Shown: positions 1-6,454 of the stretch, in pieces
Layout of the letters: the number at the start of each line of letters is the position of its first letter
Numbering within the stretch: position 1 is the stretch's first letter
Translations under genes and position numbers: made by a program
Origin: Paracoccaceae bacterium
Lineage (GTDB): Bacteria; Pseudomonadota; Alphaproteobacteria; Rhodobacterales; Rhodobacteraceae
Assembly: GCA_016765235.1 (NCBI GenBank)
Contig: JAESQH010000002.1
Coordinates: 5,824-15,221, forward strand
Length of the DNA: 9,398 nt
Reading direction: 5' to 3'
The notes under the pieces: generated by a model
What the model was told of the DNA's origin: nothing
The model's input: only the letters and a program-made list of their open reading frames with translations
The model's database searches: none

Positions 1-663
1 CTGCCCGACGGCCATCGCTATCATATCTTGATATCTGGCAACAAATTCAGGTACGACGTCTGCTGCGGTTGGTTCGGGGAAAGTCTTCAGCTCATCTTCA
101 GTTAAGATTGGCATTGTAGCCATGCCAGCCGGTAATTTCTGATCCTTCAACGAGTCGTAAAGGGTACCGTTTTCACCCAATATCAGACCGTGTGCTTTGG
201 CATCCTCAATTACTTGAGGTGCCCAAATTACACCTCCGCCAGAATCGTCACCGCCAAGTATCGCCATGATCATGCCATAGTCGGTTCCAACATTTTCAAA
301 CGCACGAAAAATACCCGTTGGTATATTGAAGATGTCGCCTTCTTCAGCGATAAATTCACCGGCCGTACCATACCGCCCCCAAAAAAAACGCCAACGGCCC
401 TTGAGGACAAAGAAAACCTCGGCCGTGCGGTGCGAATGCAATGAATTCCGACAATGCGGCGGTTGGCCTGCAGCCCCGATATTGAAACCGGGTGTTTCTT
501 TTATATGCACATGCTGATCCGGGCTTTCAGAAACGCCACCTCCTATAATCGTGAAGTTTTCTTTCTGATCAGACCCCGGAGTATGCCCATCGATAAATGC
601 TGTTTTACATGGCTTCAGATCGCCGTATCGTACAATTCGGGATTCAAATTCTTGCGGTGTCAT
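1..663 (-). CDS. cupin-domain protein, C-terminus cut by left window edge
   Basis: The frame is open from ATG at 663 to the window edge (221 codons, no stop), so the C-terminus is missing. GGAG six bases upstream of the ATG supports this start. The first ~75 residues (MTPQEFESRIVRYGDLKPCK...) lead into one clear cupin barrel. Cupin motif 1 is HSHRTAE followed by FFVLKG (residues ~78-90), supplying two His and one Glu as potential metal ligands. Motif 2 is GDIFNIPTG then IFRAFEN (~108-123), where Arg stands in place of the usual third His, so metal binding may be altered or lost. A Gly-rich stretch GGDDSGGGVIW follows. No signal peptide is visible, so it is probably cytoplasmic. It is the last gene in the window, 63 bases after a SnoaL-like gene. 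Cupins of this size act as dioxygenases, isomerases or small-molecule binders; which applies here is unknown. The fold call is firm, the function is not. Confidence 0.85.
   Translation of the reverse strand, partial: MTPQEFESRIVRYGDLKPCKTAFIDGHTPGSDQKENFTIIGGGVSESPDQHVHIKETPGFNIGAAGQPPHCRNSLHSHRTAEVFFVLKGRWRFFWGRYGTAGEFIAEEGDIFNIPTGIFRAFENVGTDYGMIMAILGGDDSGGGVIWAPQVIEDAKAHGLILGENGTLYDSLKDQKLPAGMATMPILTEDELKTFPEPTAADVVPEFVARYQDMIAMAVGQ
376..388 (-). repeat. T8G5 homopolymer tract inside the cupin gene
   Basis: On the coding strand eight T are followed by five G, read as CGT TTT TTT TGG GGG CGG. The bases T TTT TTT in this frame fit the X XXY YYZ pattern of a -1 slippery site. A -1 shift would reach TGA within about nine codons and truncate the cupin. 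It may be only a mutation-prone tract. Confidence 0.5.
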
Positions 664-667
664 TTTT

Positions 668-673
668 CTCTCC
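668..673 (-). promoter_or_regulatory. ribosome binding site of the cupin gene
   Basis: GGAGAG on the minus strand places GGAG six bases before the ATG at 663. It fixes the start of the edge-truncated cupin gene. Confidence 0.65.
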
Positions 674-697
674 AAACGGCCATTCGGCCAGCCTAAC

Positions 698-726
698 TTG
701 TCTTAAATTGTGATCATCAAGGACAA
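698..726 (-). other. weak imperfect hairpin between SnoaL-like gene and cupin gene
   Basis: Directly after the stop of the SnoaL-like gene, TTGTCCTT (726-719) can pair with AAGACAA (704-698) with a one-base bulge and a 14-base AT-rich loop. The stem is weak and no T-run follows, so it is not a convincing terminator. A role as 3'-end or processing element is only possible. Downstream (677-688) a second tiny GGCC/ATTC/GGCC inverted repeat is present. Confidence 0.25.
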
Positions 727-1695
727 TCACCCGGTTTTCATCAAAATCTGTTTCCATATCGACGTCTCGTCAAACAACGTAAACTCGCGGCGAATACCCC
801 TGGGGCCGAATTCGGCATGTGACATTCCCATTACATGCACTTCAGCACCAGAGGGGCGGCCGAACACACCCCAGCCGTCGTGTTTCCCCTGCAAGCTCCA
901 GCGAATGGCTGCGCGTGGCGGCATTGCGGGATCATCTCGTCCGATCTGGTGGTGGATTTCAAAATTTGCGTTCGGGAAGGAAGCACGCAGACCCATCCAA
1001 AAGCTGTCGACCGACGAGAACGAATGGCCTGTAACCCCACCAGGATATTCGGTCTGTACTGCGCGGTCATATTCCGTTTCAATTGCCGCAATATCGGCGC
1101 GCATTATACGGCTCAATAAATCGGAATATCGCTGACCCCATTCATTGTCATTTCCCTTGCCTTGGTAGGGGCCTTCAATGTCGATGACTGGCGAAAACGG
1201 TTGAATGCAATTTTCAATCCCACCTTCTTTTTCAATCAGATCCCTTGCGTACTCAATCGGATCCCAGCCCATCTGGCGCACAATCGCGCCCTGATCGCGG
1301 ATCAACCACTCATCGTTGATCTGGTTATTGATTGCGTGGCAATCAACCAAGATACGAAACACCAGTTTCTTTCCTGTCGCTTTACCATAGACGCCGTTTC
1401 CTAGGTGTGTCGCAGTAGAGAGTATACGGTGAGAACTGAGCATGCCATCCTCTGGCGCACCAGACCAGATAACATCTTCGCCCAAAAGCGTGCGGTCGGG
1501 GAATTCTACCAGTGTGGCCATTGTAGCACTGATAACTTTCTGGTTCCCCACCACTACTGAACCCGGAGTTCGCACGACGATATCGGAAGAATAGTAATCG
1601 TGCAGGGTGCTAATCCCGCGATCTTCCCATATTTCTTTGGTAATCCCTAAAATGTAACCGGGAAAATCTTTGAATTTTGGATCGAAACCCTTCAT
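727..1695 (-). CDS. two-domain SnoaL/NTF2-like protein (322 aa)
   Basis: Starts at ATG 1695, overlapping the LacI stop as ATGA, with GAAGGA eight bases upstream. There are two SnoaL-like (alpha+beta cone) halves. The N-terminal half (~10-145) has FPDRTL (65-70), TATHLGNGVYGKATGKK (94-110) and NDEWLIRDQGAIVRQMG (127-143), the typical NxxWxxxDxxxxxxQxG ending of ester-cyclase/SnoaL proteins. The C-terminal half (~190-322) is more divergent but repeats the pattern: ASFPNANFEIH (238-248), then REFTLFDETSIWKQI (303-317), with Asp309 in the position of the conserved Asp. The family includes polyketide cyclases, ketosteroid-isomerase-like enzymes and limonene-epoxide-hydrolase relatives; none can be chosen from the sequence. 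No signal peptide or TM segment, so cytoplasmic. It is one of three SnoaL-type proteins in this gene run and the most divergent of them. Confident on fold, not on reaction. Confidence 0.82.
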   Translation of the reverse strand: MKGFDPKFKDFPGYILGITKEIWEDRGISTLHDYYSSDIVVRTPGSVVVGNQKVISATMATLVEFPDRTLLGEDVIWSGAPEDGMLSSHRILSTATHLGNGVYGKATGKKLVFRILVDCHAINNQINDEWLIRDQGAIVRQMGWDPIEYARDLIEKEGGIENCIQPFSPVIDIEGPYQGKGNDNEWGQRYSDLLSRIMRADIAAIETEYDRAVQTEYPGGVTGHSFSSVDSFWMGLRASFPNANFEIHHQIGRDDPAMPPRAAIRWSLQGKHDGWGVFGRPSGAEVHVMGMSHAEFGPRGIRREFTLFDETSIWKQILMKTG

Positions 1696-2711
1696 TTATC
1701 ATATCCTTCAGGTATGCGGGCCGACCCGCGCAATATCAGTGGACCGTCGATTTCTATTAGTCGCGGGGCAATGTCGTTGTTTCCGATTTTGGCTAGCAAA
1801 ATATCCACAGTTTCCGCGACCATGCGGTTTGCCGGTTGGCGCACCGTGGTTAAGTTGTAGGCAGGCCATGCCGCAACTGGTACATCGTCGTACCCAACTA
1901 CGGACACGGAATTCGGCACGTCGATACCAAGTTCAAATCGTAGTGTGTCCATTACAGCAAATGCCATGTGATCATTTGCAACAAACACCGCGTCAGGTGG
2001 GTCTGTTGCAAACATGCTCCGCGTTGCTTCACAAGCCTCTTCCATCATGAAATTACCGATTCCACGGGCGTGAAGTGACATACCCGCTTTTGAAAGTGCT
2101 GTGGTGAATCCTGCCTCGCGGTCGCGCTGTGTCGATGCACCTTCCCAGCCAGCAATATATCCGATTTTCTGATGTCCACCTGCAATTAGAAACTCTGCCA
2201 CCTTACGCCCGCCGGCAATGTTGTCAGAGGTGACCGCAGATATTTGGCTGTCATTCTGGGCGCGATTGAACAGCACCATTGGTACTCCCGCAGCTTGGCA
2301 ACGATTGGACAAATCGGAAGACATCGCGACCGAAGCGGCGATAATACCGTCCACTTGGTAATCCAGAATCTCTGCTACAACATCATCGATGTTTCCGGCA
2401 GTTTGTGACGCCATGAAGATCAGGACATGATATCCTTTTTCCTGCAATAAATTGGACAATTTCTCAATCGCTTCGGGGTAAAACTGGTTTTCCAGATATG
2501 CTACAACAAGTCCAATTATCCGACTTTTGCCGGACACCATCGCGCGAGCAAGAATGTTGGGACGGTATCCAAGTTCCGCCGCTGCCTTTTTCACTTTTTC
2601 AACAGTTTTCTTTGATGCTGACGCACCCGGTGTGAACACTCGACTTACAGCTGATTGGCTGACACCCGCACGGCGTGCGACTTCTAGCGATGTGATTTTT
2701 GCGATTGCCAT
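1692..2711 (-). CDS. LacI-family transcriptional regulator (339 aa)
   Basis: Full-length LacI/PurR-type repressor. The helix-turn-helix is at residues ~6-26 (ITSLEVARRAGVSQSAVSRV) and the hinge helix around 50-61 (RPNILARAMVSG). A periplasmic-binding-protein-like effector domain (~65-339) includes VDGIIAAS (120-127), GHQKIGYIAG (179-188), FVANDHMAF (243-251) and the family signature DVPNSVSVVGYDD (264-276). ATG 2711 overlaps the SDR stop as TAATG; an in-frame TTG at 2726 would add five residues, but no LacI member needs them. It ends in an ATGA overlap with the next gene. LacI proteins of this type bind palindromic operators and release or bind DNA in response to a sugar or metabolite. Here it probably controls this transport and catabolic run, including its own transcription. 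It sits inside the operon rather than at its border, which is less common. The effector is unknown. Confidence 0.95.
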   Translation of the reverse strand: MAIAKITSLEVARRAGVSQSAVSRVFTPGASASKKTVEKVKKAAAELGYRPNILARAMVSGKSRIIGLVVAYLENQFYPEAIEKLSNLLQEKGYHVLIFMASQTAGNIDDVVAEILDYQVDGIIAASVAMSSDLSNRCQAAGVPMVLFNRAQNDSQISAVTSDNIAGGRKVAEFLIAGGHQKIGYIAGWEGASTQRDREAGFTTALSKAGMSLHARGIGNFMMEEACEATRSMFATDPPDAVFVANDHMAFAVMDTLRFELGIDVPNSVSVVGYDDVPVAAWPAYNLTTVRQPANRMVAETVDILLAKIGNNDIAPRLIEIDGPLILRGSARIPEGYDK

Positions 2712-3478
2712 TAATCCGCCGTCCAACCCCCATCAATCATCATAGATGTGCCCGTAACGAGCGCTGCCGCGTCTGACGCAAGGTAGACTACAGCGCCCAT
2801 GATATCCTCAACCTCACCCGCCCTGCCAAGTTTGATCTTATCCAGTATCCATGCGCGCTTATGGGGGTCTGCAAATGTCTCGCGTGTAAGATCGGTTAGA
2901 ATGAAAGTCGGGCAGATTGTGTTGACGCGGATTTTTGCAGGGCCCCATTCAATCGCCATGGCTTTTGTAAAACCCTCGACCGCATGTTTCGAGGCACAAT
3001 AAACCGCACGGTCTTGACCACCAACGTGGGCCATTTGGCTGGAGATGTTGATAAGCGATCCGGCTATGCCCGCATCCAAAAGACCTTTGGCAACGGTTTG
3101 CGTAAGAAAATATGCACCGCGTATATTTACATCCATCACAGCATCGAAATCTTCAATGGTCGTTTCGGTTGCCTTGCTGTGTCGCGCTAAACCCGCCGAG
3201 TTTACAAGTATGTCAAAAGGCCCCGCTTTATTGACTGCTTCAGCCGTCGTTTCCACATCCGATACGTCCAGAACCATGCTCCGGGCCAACCATTTATTGG
3301 CCGTCATTTGATCAACGATTTTTGTAAGCTTATCAGCGCGTCGCGCAGCCAGTGTTACCTCTGCACCCTGTTCAGCCAGCGCAACGGCGCAGGCCAAACC
3401 GATACCGGACGATGCGCCCACAATCAGTGCGCGCTTACCTGATAGGTTAAAAGAAGGCGTTCGGGGGAAATCAGGCAC
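2711..3478 (-). CDS. short-chain dehydrogenase/reductase (SDR, 255 aa)
   Basis: Classical SDR of standard length. The Rossmann cofactor motif GASSGIG is at 21-27, NSAG at 93-96, Asn118 in DVNIRG, and the catalytic set is Ser147 in NISSQMA, Tyr160 and Lys164 in YCASK. The C-terminal signature is VTGTSMMIDGGW (241-252). After the second beta strand the sequence reads AARR (44-47) instead of ending in Asp, which by family rules favours NADP(H); this is inference. The start is GTG 3478, with AGAGGAG upstream (GGAG nine bases before the codon). It would oxidise a secondary alcohol or reduce a ketone of the imported substrate or of the product made by the HisD-like enzyme. It opens the second gene block after a 75-base gap and is coupled to the LacI gene by a one-base overlap. 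The exact substrate cannot be called; closest families are gluconate/glucose-type dehydrogenases and 3-oxoacyl-ACP reductase-like SDRs. Confidence 0.93.
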   Translation of the reverse strand: MPDFPRTPSFNLSGKRALIVGASSGIGLACAVALAEQGAEVTLAARRADKLTKIVDQMTANKWLARSMVLDVSDVETTAEAVNKAGPFDILVNSAGLARHSKATETTIEDFDAVMDVNIRGAYFLTQTVAKGLLDAGIAGSLINISSQMAHVGGQDRAVYCASKHAVEGFTKAMAIEWGPAKIRVNTICPTFILTDLTRETFADPHKRAWILDKIKLGRAGEVEDIMGAVVYLASDAAALVTGTSMMIDGGWTAD

Positions 3479-3487
3479 AATTAGCGA

Positions 3488-3494
3488 CTCCTCT
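3488..3494 (-). promoter_or_regulatory. strong ribosome binding site for the GTG-started SDR gene
   Basis: AGAGGAG on the minus strand puts GGAG nine bases before GTG 3478. No in-frame ATG lies nearby, so this decides the GTG start. Confidence 0.65.
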
Positions 3495-3495
3495 G

Positions 3496-3553
3496 TTCGT
3501 TTCAGACGGAAACAGAAACGGTAGTGGAAAATTTGTGAATATGTCCAATTGGA
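3496..3553. promoter_or_regulatory. candidate regulatory region with palindromes ahead of the SDR gene
   Basis: The 75-base gap between the two-domain SnoaL gene and the SDR gene holds a perfect 10-base palindrome TCCAATTGGA (3544-3553), adjacent to the upstream stop codon. It also holds an inverted pair CGTTTC / GAAACG (3498-3520 on either strand, 11 bases apart) with a nested GTTTC-CGTCT-GAAAC hairpin. No clear -35/-10 pair could be assigned. It is the most likely place in the window for an internal promoter or LacI operator, but nothing in the sequence proves this. Confidence 0.3.
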
Positions 3554-4600
3554 TCAAACTTGGAACCCCCTGGTGCTCGCCTGCGCATGCATCCGCGCGA
3601 ATAAATCAACGCCGAACTGTGCGAAAAGGTCGATCATATCGACAAACACCCAATTCTCGGTCAGTTTGTTACCGCTCCGCAGCCAGAAATCAATGCCGCT
3701 GAACTCGATAGATTTTTGTGTCGCCGGCTGGTCAAGATAGGGCCCGGTATGGGTTGCACGCACGGAGACAACGCCTGATGCGGCCAAAAGCCTACCCTCG
3801 GCGAAAAGCGATTCAAGATCCTGAACTTTGCGATCTGGAAAGGCTGTCAGCCAAGGTCGTTGGTGCAGATTTTCGAATTCTGAGAACGACATGCAAGCCC
3901 CGATGCCGCCCGGGCCATACCATTTCAGGTTTGGATGGAAAAACCGCGCCATGCCCATTTTTGCAAGATCTGTTTGGTCAAAATTATTCAGACCACCGTA
4001 GATAAAATCGCGGCCAAATTCCAGAGTTTCGCGAGTTTCAGCTTCGTCCTGTTCAGCCTCCAGCACCCCGTCGTAATCGGTTGGAGCAGGATAGACGTGC
4101 GCCGCGCCGCGGGGCGGCGGCAGTACTGGCAATCCGATCTGCTCAAACCAGTCCACAAAATCAATAATTGTTTGCACCTCGACGATGTTTTCGCCGTCAA
4201 ACCTCAAAAACTCGCCCCAGCGTATACGCACCGGACGACCCACGGCTGGAATGCCTAGAAACGACCCCGAAGGCGTGCCAGATAGATAGCCGGTGCCACA
4301 AACCCACATGCGACCGTCTTTACTGCCATCGGCATTCCCAGACGAGGCGCCGCCAAAAAACAAATGAGTTTCGCGTTTAAGGTCGGGTATCGCCTTTTTA
4401 AGCGGTGCCCAAAACACCTTCGCGATACCTTCCGGCTCGTCGCAGCGGCCAAGCGGTGCAGGCCCCTTCCAGACAAATCTCGCGTCCAGATGATCGGTGC
4501 AAACTTGCGGTATCGCAGCTGATTCAGCTTTATCCAGCGCTTTCCAGAACGCAAGAGCTTTGGCCTTGTTGCGCTGGTTATCAGTTTGAAGTTGCGACAT
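3554..4600 (-). CDS. two-domain SnoaL/NTF2-like protein (348 aa)
   Basis: ATG 4600 follows the HisD-like stop by two bases (TAATTATG); only a weak AGAA-type site precedes it, so translation probably depends on coupling. The N-terminal SnoaL-like half (~10-160) contains FVWKGPAPLG (42-51), AIPDLK (70-75), DGRMWVCGTGY (95-105), FLGIPAVGRPV (114-124) and a C-terminal DFVDWFEQIGLPVLPP. A Pro/Ala-rich linker (~160-190) joins a C-terminal half (~195-340) with QRPWLTAFPDR (247-257), RATHTG (281-286), DFW (304-306), ENWVFVD (315-321) and QFGVDLF (328-334). This second half aligns with the separate 178-residue SnoaL protein two genes upstream, sharing QRP-x4-AF-x-D, ATH-[ST]-G, DFW, NWV-x-VD and Q-x-GVD-x-F. 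It is probably cytoplasmic. Members of the fold catalyse cyclisations, isomerisations or hydrolyses of small molecules; which of these happens here is unknown. Confidence 0.84.
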   Translation of the reverse strand: MSQLQTDNQRNKAKALAFWKALDKAESAAIPQVCTDHLDARFVWKGPAPLGRCDEPEGIAKVFWAPLKKAIPDLKRETHLFFGGASSGNADGSKDGRMWVCGTGYLSGTPSGSFLGIPAVGRPVRIRWGEFLRFDGENIVEVQTIIDFVDWFEQIGLPVLPPPRGAAHVYPAPTDYDGVLEAEQDEAETRETLEFGRDFIYGGLNNFDQTDLAKMGMARFFHPNLKWYGPGGIGACMSFSEFENLHQRPWLTAFPDRKVQDLESLFAEGRLLAASGVVSVRATHTGPYLDQPATQKSIEFSGIDFWLRSGNKLTENWVFVDMIDLFAQFGVDLFARMHAQASTRGFQV

Positions 4601-4602
4601 AA

Positions 4603-5913
4603 TTATTCTGCAGCCTTCCCGTAAGCAATGTTCTTACCGCCATAGCGGCGGACCCGTAAATTGCATTGTTCCGCATGACCAACAAATCCCTCAAGCATCG
4701 AAAGTCGTGAGCCGTATTCACCAACAAGGGTAGCCGCCTCATCGGTAAGAATTTTCTGGTAAGAATGTGTTTTCAGATACTTACCAACCCAAAGGCCGCC
4801 AGTATAACGTCCGGCTTTTTTGGTGGGCAGCGTATGGTTGGTGCCGATCACCTTGTCGCCGTTTGCTACATTTGTTCGCGGTCCAAGAAAAAGCGCTCCA
4901 TAACAGGTCATATTCTCGAGGAACCAATCATCGCGATCTGTCATGACCTGTACATGTTCAGATGCAGTATCGTCGGCGACTTCGAGCATCTCGTCGTAGG
5001 TGTCGCAGAGGATAATCTCGCCATAATCCATCCAACTAACAGACGCCGTGTTCGCGGTCGGCAGAATTTTAAGGATGCGGTCAATTTCAGTCAACGTCTC
5101 TTCGGCAAGTTTGCGACTGTTGGTGACAAGGATCGCTGGCGAATTGTATCCATGTTCGGCTTGGCCAAGTAGATCAGTCGCGCACATCTCTGCATCAACT
5201 GTTTCATCGGCGATCACCATAGTTTCAGTCGGGCCTGCAAAAAGGTCAATACCGACACGACCTAAAAGCTGCCGCTTTGCTTCGGCGACATACGCATTGC
5301 CAGGGCCAACAAGTAAATGCACGGGGTCAATTGTTTCGGTTCCGATTGCCATTGCACCAACGGCCTGAATACCGCCTATTACATATATTTCATGTGCGCC
5401 GCCAAGATGCATTGCCGCAATAACAGCCGGATTCGGTGCGCCATTGAACGGCGGAGTTGCTGCAACAATGCGGGGAACGCCGGCTACAGACGCCGTTGCA
5501 ACGGACATATGGGCAGACGCCACCATGGGAAATTTACCTCCTGGAACGTAACAACCAACAGATTGCACCGGGATGTTCTTATGGCCAAGAATAACCCCCG
5601 GAAGAGTCTCGATTTCGATATCCAGCATCGAGTCCCGCTGTGCCTGTGCAAATTTACGGACTTGTTCTTGCGCAAATTTGATATCTTCCAAATCACGAGG
5701 GGCGACCTTTGCTATTAACGCGGCGATTTCACTTTCCGATAGTCGAAATGACAATGGTGAATAGTTATCAAACTTCTCTGAAAGCTCCCTAACAGCTGTA
5801 TCGCCGCGTTCCTCGATATCTTTAAGCGTGGATTCCACTACATTTCGTGTTTTGGCGTCATCTTCATTGCGTTCTGAGTCAGGCTTGCCGCGTTTCAAAT
5901 ATTCAATCGCCAT
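4603..5913 (-). CDS. HisD-family zinc-dependent NAD(+) dehydrogenase, catabolic paralogue (436 aa)
   Basis: Belongs to the histidinol dehydrogenase superfamily, which oxidises alcohols through aldehydes to acids with NAD+ and Zn2+. The signature IDLFAGPTETMVIAD...LLGQAEHG (222-255) is intact. Zn ligands by alignment to HisD are Gln251, His254, Asp353 and His413; the catalytic pair is Glu319-His320 in ASEHV. His360 in GTNHTLPT and Glu408 are also kept. ATG 5913 is chosen (AGAAGGA eight bases upstream, four bases after the previous stop) over an in-frame ATG at 6018, which would run 100 bases into the upstream gene and lacks family support. There are no his genes around it; the neighbours are importer, SnoaL and SDR genes. 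This recalls HpsN (sulfopropanediol dehydrogenase), a known catabolic relative in marine Rhodobacterales. However, the C-terminal region (TNHTLPTKKAGRYTGGLW, 358-375) looks to me unlike HpsN from memory, so no symbol is given. It probably oxidises a polyol or hydroxylated import product. The substrate is unknown. Confidence 0.9.
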   Translation of the reverse strand: MAIEYLKRGKPDSERNEDDAKTRNVVESTLKDIEERGDTAVRELSEKFDNYSPLSFRLSESEIAALIAKVAPRDLEDIKFAQEQVRKFAQAQRDSMLDIEIETLPGVILGHKNIPVQSVGCYVPGGKFPMVASAHMSVATASVAGVPRIVAATPPFNGAPNPAVIAAMHLGGAHEIYVIGGIQAVGAMAIGTETIDPVHLLVGPGNAYVAEAKRQLLGRVGIDLFAGPTETMVIADETVDAEMCATDLLGQAEHGYNSPAILVTNSRKLAEETLTEIDRILKILPTANTASVSWMDYGEIILCDTYDEMLEVADDTASEHVQVMTDRDDWFLENMTCYGALFLGPRTNVANGDKVIGTNHTLPTKKAGRYTGGLWVGKYLKTHSYQKILTDEAATLVGEYGSRLSMLEGFVGHAEQCNLRVRRYGGKNIAYGKAAE

Positions 5914-5917
5914 TGCC

Positions 5918-6454
5918 TCAATCCTTCTCAATTGGCTGGGGTGGGGCTTTTGAACCGTTGTCAAAACATTCCCAACCTTCACCGTTGAATACGTCAACAC
6001 CGAGCTGTGATAATACATGTGGAAAATCGACCATCACCCAATTGTCGGTAATTTTTCCGTCTTCAACTTTCCAGAAATCCATATATCGGATTTCCAATCG
6101 TTTCCCCGTAGGCTTGATCCCCATGAATTCGCCGCTGTGAGTCGCGCTTTGGCGGCCAAACGCGGCCGCCCATTCGCCCATGAAAAGTCTGGCCTCGTCA
6201 ATGCACACTTTATCGGAAAAAGCGGCTTGGAATGGGCGTTGCCAGTTTTCTTGAAATTCCTGCAAACCATTCTTAGTTCCACATCCTGTGTTTCCCATCC
6301 ATCGGAAGCTATTGGCGAAAAACTCACCAATATCATCGATCCGATGCTCGTTGAGACCGTCTACCATTCCCTCGATCACGGCACGTGTCTCGTTGGTTTT
6401 TGTCATATCGGTGCCGCGTGAGAGTTCAGCTTGCATAGGTTGAGACTGAGTCAT
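5918..6454 (-). CDS. single-domain SnoaL/NTF2-like protein (178 aa)
   Basis: ATG 6454 overlaps the permease stop as ATGA, with GGAG ten bases upstream. A second Met at residue 17 is possible but lacks a ribosome site. One SnoaL-like domain (~22-157) contains FRWMGNTGCG (50-59), WQRPFQAAFSDK (71-82), ATHSGEFMGI (104-113), GKRLEI (117-122), MDFW (125-128), DNWVMVD (137-143) and QLGVDVF (150-156). The tail (158-178) is Pro/Lys-rich. The domain closely parallels the C-terminal half of the 348-residue protein two genes downstream, so the two look like products of duplication. It is four bases from the HisD-like gene, suggesting a joint role, for example handling an unstable oxidised intermediate. 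That is inference. No membrane or export signal. Reaction unknown. Confidence 0.84.
   Translation of the reverse strand: MTQSQPMQAELSRGTDMTKTNETRAVIEGMVDGLNEHRIDDIGEFFANSFRWMGNTGCGTKNGLQEFQENWQRPFQAAFSDKVCIDEARLFMGEWAAAFGRQSATHSGEFMGIKPTGKRLEIRYMDFWKVEDGKITDNWVMVDFPHVLSQLGVDVFNGEGWECFDNGSKAPPQPIEKD
5922..5928 (-). promoter_or_regulatory. ribosome binding site that fixes the HisD-like start
   Basis: AGAAGGA lies eight bases before ATG 5913 and inside the 3' end of the preceding SnoaL gene. It favours the 436-residue form over the longer in-frame extension to 6018. Confidence 0.65.

Noticed and set aside
2712..2726. LacI start at TTG 2726
   Set aside because: ATG 2711 gives the usual LacI N-terminus a few residues before the helix-turn-helix and a one-base overlap with the SDR.
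4100..4121. GC-rich inverted repeat inside the double-domain SnoaL gene
   Set aside because: It lies in codons for the Pro/Ala-rich interdomain linker, and composition alone explains it.
4603..5913. Histidine biosynthesis gene hisD
   Set aside because: No other his genes are present and the neighbours are importer, SnoaL, SDR and LacI genes; a catabolic paralogue fits better, although the residues alone do not exclude histidinol.
5914..6018. Longer HisD-like form starting at ATG 6018
   Set aside because: The extension would overlap the SnoaL gene by about 100 bases, its residues do not resemble the family, and ATG 5913 has a good ribosome site.
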